Positions 22,280 through 34,266 of a stretch of DNA of 64,000 nt are shown in pieces; the first letter of the stretch is position 1; each line of letters begins with the position of its first letter. The DNA lies in the NCBI RefSeq assembly GCF_963678975.1, contig NC_089278.1, positions 10,009,479 through 10,073,478 on the forward strand, given 5' to 3'. This stretch comes from Dysidea avara. Taxonomy: Eukaryota; Porifera; Demospongiae; Dictyoceratida; Dysideidae. A model generated the notes under the pieces. It had not been told where the DNA came from, made no database searches, and saw only the letters and a list, made by a program, of their open reading frames with translations. The position numbers and the translations under genes were made by a program.

Positions 22280-23772
22280 AACTGTTTTCCGTGGTGAATG
22301 GACTGATTGCAGAGAGGCTTTTCTCTTGGCAACAAGCTACTCTTCCTATGAGGTTGGGAGGTTTGGGCATTCGTCAAGCCTCAGGCATGGTCTATGCAGC
22401 TTACCTTGGCAGTTGTTCAGACTTCAAGGACATAGTTCGTCAATTATTGGGCATCCAGAGAGATAGCGATTTCACAGGGGCGGATCCAGAGGGGGTTCAA
22501 AGGGTTCCATGGAACCCCCCTTTTGAAAGAGCCTCTCTTACTCGAGATACTCTAATAGAGCAGTCAAATCGAGATACTCTAATAGAGCAGTCACAGTAGT
22601 CTTTTGAGGAGCAGTGTAGGAAGCTATGTATCTAGTTATAAATAAGGAAATATAGTTGGTGAGGGCATCTATGGTGAGGGGCAGCTATTGTCAGCAGGTG
22701 ATGACCTTTTTTTTTTTTTTGGTTTTCAACTTACAGCTAGGCTGAAGTTGCAATTCCAAAGTGGAAACCCCCCTTTTTAAAAGTCTGGATCCGCCCCTGT
22801 TTCATGTTGGTGGGAGAAGCTGCAGCACAGCAAAATATGATTGGTCTACTTCCATCCACTTTCAGCTTCTCCCCTGCTTCACAAACAGATCTGCAGTTAC
22901 ATCTTGATGAACATTTTTACTCTGAAGTTTTGCTTCAACGGAGTATACGTGATAGGGCTCGTTTACTAGCTTTGTCATATTCCTCTGGTTTAACTTGTGC
23001 TTGGCTTCAAGTGATACCTTGCCCCCAACTTGGGTTAGCAATTCTACCTGCTGAGTTTGTTGTTGCTCTCCGGCTTTGGCTGAGTATTCCAGTTTTCTCA
23101 GATGCAGATTCACCATTGTGTGTTTGTGGACAAATGTTTGATCATTTTGGAGATCACCTGATAGGATGTCCACTTCACATAAGACGACATAATGCTTTGT
23201 GTGACCTTATTTATTACGCACTTTTGGAGGATAATTCTGATGTCCGGAAGGAACAGAAGGTGTCTGGGGAATCTGCTGCTAGACCTGGTGATATTTTTCA
23301 TCCGGATTTTTACAATGATCATCCAACCTACTTTGATGTTTCTGTTCAAAGTGCCCTCCATTCTGGGGTTCTGTCACACTCAGCCATCACTCCTGGGTTC
23401 GCAGCTCTCAGAGGAGAGATGGAGAAAGATGCTAAGCACAAGGCGCTGATAGAAGCAGTAGGAGGTGATTTTTTACCCTTAGTAGTAGATAACTTTGGTA
23501 TTTGGACACCTTCAAGTGTAGAGATTCTTCGCTCAATTGCTCGGATTTCCACTGTATGGAATGGGCTGTCCACAGACAAGGCATTTTGCTACCTTGTTGA
23601 ACGGCTGAGTGTTCAATTATACTGTTATAATGCCAAAATGATTTTACATTTTTGGGCACTTCACCCCCACTCTGAAGATGATTGGTTGCAGGGTTGTTCG
23701 GTGGAGGAGGAGGAGGAGGATTTGCCCCAAATGTTGTTGAGGGAGATGACAGTCAGCCCTGTGTCGATATGA
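22280..23772 (+). mobile_element. LINE-like retroelement C-terminal region, interrupted by a hAT-like insertion
   Basis: 22291-22474 encodes ERLFSWQQATLPMRLGGLGI, a motif seen after the thumb of LINE-like reverse transcriptases. After the insertion at 22475-22799 the frame 22804-23772 carries a Cys/His knuckle (CVCGQMFDHFGDHLIGC, then PLHIRRHN), an RPGDIFHPDF segment and the C-terminal WTPSSVEILRSIARI ... YNAKMILHFW module. The knuckle plus RPGD pattern is the usual C-terminal domain of this invertebrate group. No reverse-transcriptase catalytic core remains in the window. Family assignment below LINE-like is not possible here. Confidence 0.6.
22475..22799. mobile_element. hAT-like non-autonomous element, 325 bp, inside a retroelement
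   Basis: Terminal inverted repeats CAGGGGCGGATCCAGA and TCTGGATCCGCCCCTG with a perfect 5-base duplication TTTCA (22470-22474 and 22800-22804). Inside are two copies of GATACTCTAATAGAGCAGTC, a motif found at the ends of other repeats in this window. No coding capacity. Confidence 0.85.
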
Positions 23773-24143
23773 GTGAACAAAGTTGTATAGAAGTATCATC
23801 TGGCTTCTGCAGGAACAACACAGTGTCTGATGATAACTTTCCTTCTGCAGTTCCTGTCACCAATAGGTTTTCATCGCTCTCAGTTGAATATGCTTCCTTG
23901 GACCCCAAAGATGCGGTTCCTCAAGACGTTGGTATTGAAGATTCACAGATTCAGTTCACTTTTGTGTCATCTCAAGGAGCTGTTACAACTGAGAACATTG
24001 GGCCAAATGATTTTGAGTTGCTTGAGGAGGCTATTGCTGCTGTTGCAGAGCAGAAGATTTCACATTTGGTAACTTCGGCACCCCCAGATGCTGTGAACTC
24101 TCCTTTAGTTGTTGCTAATGGGATTGCTTCTGAAACTGTGTGA
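23682..24143 (+). CDS. Uncharacterised acidic frame at the 3' end of the retroelement
   Basis: A 154-codon open frame overlapping the end of the retroelement frame in another phase: a glycine run (GGGGGGGF), then SQPCVDMSEQSCIEVSSG and acidic segments such as ENIGPNDFELLEEAIAAVAEQ. No family recognised. The Ser/Glu-rich composition is protein-like rather than repeat-like, so it may be a further part of the retroelement, or chance. Low certainty that it is translated. Confidence 0.25.
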   Translation: MVAGLFGGGGGGGFAPNVVEGDDSQPCVDMSEQSCIEVSSGFCRNNTVSDDNFPSAVPVTNRFSSLSVEYASLDPKDAVPQDVGIEDSQIQFTFVSSQGAVTTENIGPNDFELLEEAIAAVAEQKISHLVTSAPPDAVNSPLVVANGIASETV

Positions 24144-25190
24144 TGGACAACCACATGATTTGAGGCACTCTAGTTATCGAGCTCACTACCCGTTAGAATT
24201 GCCCCTTTATCATCCACCTACAGTTAGTAGTAGACCTTTAGCACTTTCCGGACCAGATCTATCTGTTTATGAACTGACTTCTGACTTTAATGCTACACAC
24301 TATTCCAATGTTTACCATCCATTCATCTCTTAATTCAATCCACTAGTACCTACCAGTTCCCACTTTCCCCCTTTACCTCCTTCCCCACTATGCCTAGCGT
24401 CTCCCTTCCAACTTGACTGTATATTTAGTATAAGGCCAGGCAAAGTTGATTGTTAGTTTCCCGTTTCAAGATTTTCAAAATATCACGCGGGCGGGTGGTC
24501 ATTATTCATTATGGCTAAAACCTTGAAGAAAACACTAAAATAAGCTAAAACCTTGAAGAAAACACTAAAATAAACCGGCCCACTATTACAATAATGAAAT
24601 TATTGTGAATATTTGAAAATCCATGCGGTGGAAATAGCCATATAATGAAAATTTTGTGGCATTTCTATTAAACCATGCGGGCGGAAACGGAAAACTAACA
24701 ATCAACTTTGCTTGGCTTAATTGTGATCCAGTCTGAGAAAACCGGTCTTATCGCCCATGTCAGCAGATTTGATTTTCCACCCAGGACACAAAGCTACATG
24801 AATAAACTATCTAATTCCACAATCAAAATCAGCTAGACTGACTTGAGTGGTCTGGTTTTGCTGGCTGCTCAGTTTTTCCAAGCCCAGTGGCGATCTGTAC
24901 GTGCGGTGTGGGGCCTTATTGGATCGAGCTCTGGTCAGCCTGGGGATGACTGTATGTGGCTGCACAGCTCTGTGGTGTTGAATAAGTACCTCTGCTGTGA
25001 ATTTCCTATCATTTAAGCCAATTTTGAGACCTCAATGGCCCAACACTTGGCGTAATTCATCCTTACGCCTTCCTTTCAATTTTTGAACACCATCTTGATT
25101 CGGATTGATTGATTTTTTTTAATTTAAGCTTGCCCGCCTCCCACCCATTTTGCAGCTCGCCTGATACAGTCAACCTTGGTTTAAAAATTA
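24144..25190. other. Gene-free region with foldback element
   Basis: 24431-24719 is an inverted repeat (TAAGGCCAGGCAAAGTTGATT / AATCAACTTTGCTTGGCTTAA, arms extending through GTTAGTTTCCCGTTTC), a MITE of about 290 bases containing a 30-base direct repeat (GCTAAAACCTTGAAGAAAAC, twice at 24512-24572). Nothing coding is seen in the rest. Confidence 0.6.
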
Positions 25191-25196
25191 TCTAAA

Positions 25197-25245
25197 ATGG
25201 CGGGAGACTTAGTTGTTGCTACTTGCACAGTGCATGCTGTGGAAG
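25197..25245 (+). CDS. Possible first exon of an unidentified gene
   Basis: ATGGCGGGAGACTTAG starts a short frame MAGDLVVATCTVHAVE that ends at a good donor (G|GTAAGG). It is preceded by a GC-richer stretch than the surroundings. No matching downstream exon was found with confidence; one weak candidate starts after TTATTGCAG at about 25487. It may be a dead or alternative first exon. Confidence 0.2.
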
Positions 25246-25805
25246 GTAAGGAATTGGTGTAAAACGTGAAAATTTGGTACACGGCGTAGCTACAACCATT
25301 GGCAAGCTACAACACACTAAATACTTAAAACCGTTTCTCGATACTTTTAAATAGGCGATAAGCCCGGTTTCCCAGACTGGGTAGCTAACATTTATTGTTT
25401 TAGCTCACATGTGTATGTTGTATTAAATAGTGGTACTGTTCATTTAATTATTTATGCTTTTCAAATCACTAATTACAAATTATTGCAGAGACGATTCTAA
25501 CACTGTTCTTCGTTTGTAACGCTGTGTAATGGGCTGAACATAGTTGAAAGCGAAGCGTAATGGCCACTGCACTTTCGAATTTTTGATAGCTGGGGCGCGC
25601 GTTCAGACGAAAATATTTATTCAGGCGCCATCCTTTTGATGCGGTATGCGTGGGTTCACCAGTAATAATGTTACAAAAAAGTAAGCAAACAAGTTTAAGG
25701 AAAAATTACTTTCCTTATTACTGTAGCTATTTTATTTCGTGTGGCAATTTTTTATTTCTCTGAATTCCTACAAGTGCCTATAATGTAGCCACGCGACACT
25801 ACCTA

Positions 25806-26222
25806 TAAGGCCACTCCAAATAAATTCTCTGTTTCCCGTCCTGGACTCAGGCATATTTGCATGCGAGCGGGCGGTCCATTTCCATTATTTCATAAGATTG
25901 GCTAGCTTTTCAAGCCATTGGCACAGCCAAAAAGGCTGCATAAAAGCATGCTTAAGCTTGTTCCTTCTTTGTAAGTTGCAAAAATAACTCATTGACCAAT
26001 TTGTGTTGACTTGATAGCACTGCTGACACTGTTTCAAGATAGCTTTTACTGAGCCTATCAGTATGCAAGAATAACAAAAAAAAACTTAGGTACTTAAAAA
26101 AAGTATGAAAGAATAACCGGATAATAATGGAAGAATACGGAATAATGGAATATTTAGAGCTGGCAGTATAACCAGATGCGGGCGGTCGACGGGAAACAGA
26201 AAATTTATTTGGAGTGGCCTAA
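25806..26222. mobile_element. Foldback MITE, about 415 bp
   Basis: TAAGGCCACTCCAAATAAATT at the left end pairs with AATTTATTTGGAGTGGCCTAA at the right; the next parts (CTGTTTCCCG, GCGGGCGG) also pair. Its GTTTCCCG and GCGGGCGG blocks are shared with the element at 24431-24719, so the two are probably one family. Confidence 0.7.
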
Positions 26223-26234
26223 TGGCATGCGCCA

Positions 26235-26560
26235 GCTCTATATGATCAACCACTTCCTCGATGACACTAGTACTGTTCTGATGTATAGTCTGTGTCTGTT
26301 GTGTCCACTGTTCTGCTGTATTCTGTGTGTCTGTTGTGTCAGTCCTCTAGTGTTACTCTGTACATCTGTTGGTGTGTCCTGTATCCACTGTGCATACTTT
26401 AGTGTCTGTAGTGTCCAGTATATCTGGTGCCCGTGTCCACTTTGTGTTATGTTTGCTGTGTCCAATGTGTCTGCCATGTCCACAGTTGACACCACAGACT
26501 CCATTGTGTCCACCGTTTCTGCATGTGGAAACAATTTTGCGACATCAGTGAATGTTCTAT
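26235..26560. repeat. Minisatellite (CTGTTGTGTCCACTGTTCTG-like), copy 1
   Basis: Imperfect tandem units built on TCTGTGTCTGTTGTGTCCAC. The flank (TATGATCAACCACTTCCTCGA) reappears reverse-complemented at the other end of the LINE region, beside copy 2 at 30165-30690. No real gene here: long frames through it are an effect of the repeat. Confidence 0.85.
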
Positions 26561-26865
26561 TAGAGTATTCATGGATATAAGCGCCGAAGGAGCATGATAC
26601 TAGTGGCCAACATTTGACTAATTACTTAAACCTCAGTCCATGTAGGGCATTCATCCTATATTCACTGCTACTTAGAGGTTTATTGCATCATCACCTTCAA
26701 GCTGTTTATCTTCAAAGGAAGCCATGATGAGTCTAAGTACTTGTGCGCTATCTGTAAACTAAAAGAAACTGAACAACTCTTAACAATGAACTAAGTAGCC
26801 ATATGTTTTGTAAGCTCTCTGTGCTGTACTGAGGACCAGAAACAGAGCTGTGTTGAAATAATTCT
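26561..26865. other. Gene-free spacer before the LINE
   Basis: No coding likeness on either strand. It begins after the minisatellite flank GTTCTATTAGAGTATTC, a motif shared with other repeats in the window. Confidence 0.4.
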
Positions 26866-29375
26866 TAGATATAGCTCTAACCAATTTTGATGGACTAAGC
26901 CATGTTGACACTTATACAAACCTGCCAGCGGCTAACCTGTCATCTGACCACTACATGATAATCTTTACTATTGAGCACATCACTGAAAAGCATTCACATT
27001 CAAATTCATTTGCCACAAGACTAGACTATAATCATGCTAACTGGGAAGACATGAATCAATTTCTTTATGAATATGACTTTACTTTAGCTCTATCATCGAA
27101 CAACACTGAGTTCATCTGGTCATACATTAAAACAGCCATCAACAGTTCTATAGACCTGTTCATCCCAATGGTCCCCATTAAAGACACAAATCAACCTATA
27201 GTGGTTTAATTCCACTATTCGCCACAAGATAAAATGTTTACATACACTGTAAAGGAAAAACACAACAGGCACCCTGCTAAAAACACAATGCTCAAAGTAA
27301 CTAACCTACAAGAAGAACTGCAATCAATGATTGCTGAAGCTAAATCAGAATTTGAATCCAATCTTGCACTAACCTATGCCCATACCAACAATAACAAAAT
27401 ATTTCAGTACATCTCTAGTATCAAAGGTCATGACCGTCATCCCAATCAGATGTTCTACAATAACAAGACTGAAAGCATCAACTGATTCTGAAAAAGCCCA
27501 GCTATTCAACAACTACTTCTACTCTGTATTCTCATCTAGTGACCAGCCAATAAACGACTTCGACACAACACCCAGCTCTGATGGTTCACTACATGACATT
27601 GTAATGTCTCAATCTGATGTTTTTGATATCCTTACATCCCTCGATGCAAACAAAGCAAGTGGAATTGATAACATTAGTCCCAAAATATTCAAATACTGTG
27701 CTGCACCACTGCTCCAAGTTATCTGCCACTTGTTCTCCACAAGTTTGCAGAATAACTCCATTCCACAAGAATGGCGTACTCATTGCGTGATCCCTATTTA
27801 TAAAGCTGGGGACAAGTCCTCTGTATCCAACTATCAACCCATTTCCTTACTGTGTATACTCTCCAAAGTTCTAGAAAGAATTGTTTATAACAACATCATT
27901 AGACACGTACAAGGTAAACTTACATAACTCAATTTGGATTTCTCCCAAATAGATCAACATTGCAACAACTGCTACTATTTACTGAAAAACTTCTTGAAGC
28001 CAAGTCAGAAGTATACATGGATTTCAGAAAGGCATTTGACTCAGTATCCCACAATGGCCTTCTCAATAAGCTCTACTCTATTGGAATAACAGGCAAACTA
28101 TGGAAGTGGTTTCAAGAATACCTGCTACAAAGATTTCAGTGTGTTAGAATTGCTCATTATCAACCTTCTGTAATGTCCTCTCCGGAGTTCCCCAAGGGAG
28201 TGTATTAGGACCCCTTTTGTTTGTCATATTCATTAACGACCTTCCTCAACACATTCAATCTGCATTACCCTTTGTATTTGCTGACGACACCAAATGTCTA
28301 CTGGCAATCAAATCCACAGAGGATATTGGTAAACTACAAAGCGATGTCAACAATACAGCTATGTGGAGCCACTCTACATACTTATTATTTAATGAAGCCA
28401 AATTTGTACATGTTTGTTTCTGGGTTAAACCACCCTTTGATCTGGACACCACAACTTACACAGTTAATGGAAACCCTATAAAGCGACTCCTACAACACAA
28501 GAATCTTGGTGTCATTTTCTCCTACAATCTCAATTGGACAGACCACTATAAAACTATCACTACTAAAGCATATCAGATTCTAGGCTTGATCAGACGTACA
28601 TTTAGGGTCAATTGTATAGAAGCTAAAAAGCAACTCTACATTTCCTTGGTTAGATCACAAATAATGTACTGCTCACAAATATGGAGACCTCAACTAATAA
28701 GAGATATGACTACCCTGGAACGTGTGCAGCGTACAGCTACTAAATTCATACTGAATGACTACATCTCATCTTATAAATCAAAGCTACAACAACTAAATTT
28801 ATTACCGTTAATGTACATCTATGAACTGAATGATTTAATGTTTCTGATCAAATCCTTGAACACACCAACAGACAACTTTGACATCAGAAATTTTATCTCT
28901 TTTAACACCAACAGCACTAGATCTGGAAGTCACTTAAAACTATGCCATCCAAGGACAGTATCCACCACTGATCATCATTTCTATTTCAATCAAATTGTAA
29001 GACTATGGAATCATCTACCTGTTATAAACTTATCTTACCACTTTATGTCATCAAACAAAAGCTCACTAAACATCTATGGGACCATTTTACAGTTAACTTC
29101 AACTCTGATCAATCCTGTTCATTTCATTTCTTATGTCCATGCCACCGATGCTCAAGACAACCAATCTCCACCAATTTTCTCCCTCTTTAATGACACTGAA
29201 CTACAAATTCGTAATAAGTACATAGTTACTATACATAGTTAAGTAATAAGTAATTGTAATATAATTAATGTATAGCTGTACATTTCTGGCTGTGGGCACA
29301 GGTTGCCCACAGACCTTTGATGCAGGTTCTCCTGCTTCAAAAAGCTTTACAAATAAATAAATTTTAAAAAAAATT
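26866..29375 (+). mobile_element. 5'-truncated CR1/Jockey-like LINE
   Basis: Starts in the tail of the endonuclease domain (LTNFDGLSHVDTYTNLPA, then LSSDHYMII), then a linker and the reverse transcriptase: LDANKASGIDNISPKIF, YQPISLLCILSKVLERI, YMDFRKAFDSVSHNGLL, SGVPQGSVLGPLL in the DNA at 28183-28219, and the catalytic FADDTK near 28280. The C-terminal part has LVRSQIMYCSQIWRPQ and RVQRTATKFIL. The 3' UTR ends in AAATAAATAAATTTTAAAAA (29351-29372), a LINE-type tail. Coding is split over several frames (26955-27209, 27234-27485, 27376-27927, 27960-28208, 28217-29242), so it is inactive. Confidence 0.9.
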
Positions 29376-30150
29376 CTTTTAATTACCCTACCAGCATTAC
29401 TGACACTCTATGGCTGCATATTAACTGCTAGCACCTGTTAACATAACCAAGCACAGCCCAGGAAATTACTGCTCTCTTTATAAGGACATGTTTCATTAAC
29501 AAAAGATAGAACACAGCTATACCCTGAGTGCTACGCTCCTTCCTGATATACATAACACCTTCAGAATGTTTGTGTGTATAGACACTTAGTAAAGTGCTAT
29601 ATACATCATATGGACCAATGAATTTGCTTTAATAATGAATAACATTTAAGAAACCAAATATGTCATACCTGTCTCATTGAGTGGTATGAATATACTTAAC
29701 AGTTGTAAGGATTTCATTACCTGAATAAGTAAGTAGCTGACCACTAAAGAAGGCAATACAGAGCAACTGACTTTAAGTACAATTATTTCTGATATACAAT
29801 AACAATTATTTTGAAGTTCTCTAATAAAGCAGTCGGCCAGGTTTGGATTAATTTGTTTACAGTAAATAGTGATCACTTGAAGAAAAATTGAAGGGTTTGC
29901 CTTGAAGACAATTATTATGTGCACTGTATGAGCTAATGAATTCCCTTCAATAATGAATCATGTTAAAGAAAATTAATGCGACATAGAAAAGGCTTACTGT
30001 TGCATATTGCCATATGAATATAATTTGTACTTATAGGCAACTGATCAACAACTAAAGATGTTTGTATACATCAAACATCTCTCAGTATGGCTATCTCTGT
30101 TATATGACAGAAAGATTTTCAAACACTCTAATAAAGCAGTCTGTCATTTT
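29376..30150. repeat. Diverged tandem duplication, unit about 300 bp
   Basis: 29600-29840 and 29915-30145 share the order CAATGAATT..CTTTAATAATGAAT, CATATGAATAT, AACTAAAGA, and end with CTCTAATAAAGCAGTC. No coding likeness. The final motif is the same repeat end seen at 22550-22590 and elsewhere. Confidence 0.55.
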
Positions 30151-30164
30151 TTTGTATTGAATTC

Positions 30165-30690
30165 TTCCATATGTGTGTCTGTCGTGCAACATGGATAGTG
30201 GACATGGCAGACACAGGGATACAGCAGACACAATCAACACATGTAGAGGACATGACAGATACGTTGGACACAACAAACGCAGCAAATGTAACATGTGCAG
30301 TGGACACAGTAGATAATGGACACAACAGATGCAGAGTATCAGAAGACACAACAGACACAGAGGATACAGCAAAGCAATTAATGGACACAACAGACACAGA
30401 GGATACAGCAGAACAGTGAACACAACAGACACAGAGGATGTGGACACAGCAGAACAGTGAACACAACAGACACAGAGGATGCAGCAGACCAGTGGACACA
30501 ACAGGCACAGCTAGAGGCTAGAATTAAGACACAACAGATACAGAGGATACAACAGAATAGAGGACACAATAGACACAGAGGATACAGCAGAACGACACAA
30601 CAGACACAGAGGATACAGGAGAACAAAGGATATAACAGATACAGAGGATACATCAGAACAGAGGACACAACAGATAGAACAGTGTCATTG
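30165..30690. repeat. Minisatellite (ACAACAGACACAGAGGATAC), copy 2, inverted relative to copy 1
   Basis: Tandem units on ACACAACAGACACAGAGGATACAG with spacers such as CAGAACAGTG. It ends in CATTGAGGAAGTGGCTGATCATA, the reverse complement of the flank of copy 1 at 26240-26265. Cys-rich minus-strand frames here are artefacts of the repeat. Confidence 0.9.
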
Positions 30691-30730
30691 AGGAAGTGGC
30701 TGATCATATGAGTTGCACATTCCATTAGGC

Positions 30731-33700
30731 ACTTGTATGAATTCAGAGAAATAAAAAATTACCACACAAAATAAAATACAGTAATAAATTTTATAAGTAT
30801 GTACTTAAAGTAACAATATTAGCACGGACTTAAACAAGCAATACCTAAATAACAAAATAGGAATTATATACTTTCAAAAATATATAGATACAAAAACAAA
30901 TTATATATGCTATAATTTTGACACTAAAATGGCACCATACCAGTAACTGTTTGACCACGTTTTTGCCATATTATTTTCAAAGAAGCCTTGCTATGAACTC
31001 AAAGTGTTTAAAGGGCTTCTGTCAAAACTCACTAGGTTTCTTTAGGCTAAAATATGGTCACACAGGGCAATTACCACTATGTACTTATGGGGCTCATTTT
31101 TGATGGGCCAATACTGAGTTAGACACCTCTCTATTATGAACCCTTGTTAGGGGGAATCTCCAAACTGATTTTGGTACATTTAACGTCATAATGACGTTAA
31201 GGGGGAGGGGGGTTCAGCCCATGATGTATGTTATTAAAGCAACTATAGTGTAAACAGCTAGGAATAGAGAAAGTGAAATGATTGAGCAGCAATACTGGTT
31301 GTAGACTATGTTTTAGTATGATGCTAAAGTAGGGGGTCTGAAGTTAGCATCATTAAGATGTTAAGCATACCAAAATCAGTTTGGAGATGCCCCCTTATTA
31401 TTAAAACCTATACAGTGACCATGGCCAGTACTGAAGGTCTGACAGCAACTTAATTGTGCTGCAGCCTTACAAGTACAAGGTGAAACAGAAAATGGGCCAA
31501 AGAAAGGGAAAAAATGCTGTATGGTATAGCACCTAAATATTGTCTGATCTTGTCTATATATGCATGCGCATGCAGGCTACACATTTGGATTTTTCAGTAA
31601 AGATGGAGCAATTCACAACCTTTAAGAGCAGCTAGTGGCCAAGATAATCCCTGTAGAGTTTCCCGCCATTTTATATAGGTTTTTTCACCAGTGTTGCTGT
31701 ATCACGAGTCCTCAAAAAGGGGTGGAGGGTGGGGGTGGCAGGGTGGGCAAGAGATAGACTACAAAATGGACTAACTGAAGGCACCAGACCACAAAACAGC
31801 CCAGCCCGTCAGAGGCAGGAAATAGACTGAAATCTACAAAACAGACATACATCACACGTTCAGCTCCCTGCTTGTCTGTCCACAGTGTATGAACCCCCTA
31901 AAGCACTTCCCTGTTATTCACAGACCTGTAAAGACGTCTGGGGTGGTTATACAGGCCGCCAGAGAACAGTCCACCAAAAGCAGACCCGACAAGTTGAAGG
32001 CGAGTTTGATATGGAAATTGTTAGCCTGATAGTGCAGCAATTTCATGCTGGTGTTATCTCACTTTTGGCTTTTGCACCCATATGGTTGATTTTGCTAAAT
32101 CCGGTCACATATATGCATGGTGCTATTTTTTGACTAGATCAGACAATATTTAGGTGTTTATACCATTAACATGCAGTGTATAGCCTTCAAGTACACGTAG
32201 CTATAGTTCACACCAGCTTCACTGTACACAATGACTTGATTAAATTCATGCAACCTGTATCACAATGGAACTCACAATATAGTATTGCCATGGACCACAT
32301 GCATGGCAGTTCTAACCTAATAAGATCATCCAATTGTATAGGCCCCAACCAACTATAATGTACACACTGAATTTACCATCACTATAAAATACTATAGAGT
32401 TTGTGAAGACATGCATAGCTATAATTATGATAATCCATTTAACATAAGATTCATTTATTACTGCTATAACTACTGTATCCATCGGTCAAACCTTGAACAA
32501 TATCAAGCATGAATCAAGACACACCGTAGGACCAAGAAAGTTGACACACCACACTGGGTGTATTGATATGAAAAAAGAAAATATGATTTTCACATGCACA
32601 TATGTAGCTCAGTGCTCCCTTCCCCACATGAAATGATTTTATGCTGCCAATTCCCTCCACCTTCATCACCCCATGTACCAAATTTGAGCAAGATCATAGT
32701 ATGTATTTGAGTAATACGAGCCCTCAAAGTTCAGGTTAATTTCTGTAAAAAGACTGATTTTTTGTCAGATCCCTACATTGCGGGGTCATTGTTATTTTTA
32801 GCATTTTCCCATGTTTTTGGCATAAATTTTAGGCTGTTTTCAAGCCTTTAAATTGCAAAAATCCTGCAGCTTCTGGGGGTTGCACTCCCAGACCCCCCTG
32901 AAATTCTACTTTATACTACCACCAAACAACAATAGCTATGCTGTTCCTTACTTGGCCCCCCTGAATATGAGGTCTAGAATTGCCACTGAACTATAGTAAC
33001 TAGTTATATTATTTTGAAGTATAAACTCTGCCCCCATTTGTAATTAATTCTATCTTTTGTACTAATTACATGATCAAAGAAAATACGCATATGGGCAAAC
33101 CAGACTTATAATTTAAGTATAGATTACAACACAAGTATACAAAATGAACTAAGACAGTTAAGATGTATTGTATATGATCAGGTCAAGTTGAACAATGTAC
33201 CTGTTGTTGCTATAACCCATGATCATGCACATTATACCAGTCAACATACCCATGTTTGTATGGTCCATCTATATAGCACTGACATCATCTATATAATTTC
33301 TGCGTAGTATAATAAATAACAATTATCTCACTAGTAAAAATGAATGCCATTTTATTGGACAGTAAATGAATTACTATATATGCATATGGCAGTGGCTCCA
33401 TATAGCAATAGGAGTATGGCTAGGCCTGTGCCTCTAAGATCTACAATAAACTAGTGAGATGTTGTACTGATACTGATAGTCCTCTAACAGTTCAGCATCA
33501 CCGCCATGTATGCATGCAATTGTCAAGAGCAACCTAGGTTGATCGACCACCAGATCAAGAAATGACGTGAAGTCAACCAACTTTTTTCCAATAACCATCC
33601 CCGAACTGATTGCCACAGATATTGTTCATGCTGACAAATTACAGAGTTTCAAAGATATACAAGCTGTAACATGTGATATAACCTTTATGGCCCAGGGTAA

Positions 33701-33970
33701 ATAATAACAATAGACTATAATAATCCAGCAAGCGGCTTCCAGAAGCTAGGGAGTTTTATACATTTTAGTGCTGAAGATTTTAGAATAGTTTTAGCCAAAA
33801 TATTATACTTTCCTTATTATAGTTTCTCATCCACTAATACTCAAATTTGCAATGTGAGTGGGCAGATTTAAATTTTATTTTTATACATGGCTGAATTTTA
33901 TATTATATATATCAGGCAAAGCACAAGTGACTGTGGTATAACTGATGTGTTCTACTTTGACACACTCGGC
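30731..33970. other. Gene-free AT-rich repeat field
   Basis: No exon with family likeness found. It holds the inverted repeat copy at 30810-31122, the copy at 31425-31490, a short palindrome at 31180-31200 (TTAACGTCATAATGACGTTAA), a G-rich run at 31718-31752, and a hairpin GGGGGTTGCACTCCCAGACCCCC at 32876-32898 of the kind often found in invertebrate MITEs. Confidence 0.5.
31180..31200. repeat. Palindrome TTAACGTCATAATGACGTTAA
   Basis: Reads the same on both strands with T/A at the centre. It lies within a larger inverted arrangement: CCAAACTGATTTTGGTA at 31160 and TACCAAAATCAGTTTGG at 31368-31384, so 31150-31392 is probably a foldback element. Confidence 0.75.
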
Positions 33971-33973
33971 TGT

Positions 33974-34266
33974 TATCTCTTCTCTTAGCTATATAGGAAA
34001 CCAGATAAGCTGTGATTGAGGGATTGAATTTTACCAAATAAGATGTGATTGTGGGATGGAATTTTAATGCAACAACAGTAGTTTATGCTAATACAGTAAT
34101 AAAAGGAATGTAGAGGTGTTAATTATGTTTCTTTTATTACTGTATATATGTATTAACAATAAAAACCATAAACTACTGTTGTTGCATTAAAATTCCATCC
34201 CACAATCACATCTTGTTTGGTAATATTCAATTCCACAATCGGTTTCCTACATTATAAGAGAAGAGG
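33974..34266. mobile_element. Foldback MITE, about 290 bp
   Basis: Left arm about 33974-34110 and right arm about 34150-34266 are reverse complements (for example GATGTGATTGTGGGATGGAA against TTCCATCCCACAATCACATC, and AATGCAACAACAGTAGTTTA against TAAACTACTGTTGTTGCATT). No coding potential. Confidence 0.85.

Noticed and set aside
24834-24975. Possible structured RNA gene
   Set aside because: The GC-richer patch shows no tRNA, snRNA or 5S-type boxes that I can recognise.
30100-30725. Long Cys/Leu-rich open frames on the minus strand
   Set aside because: They are translations of a minisatellite; several frames stay open at once and the peptide repeats with the DNA unit.
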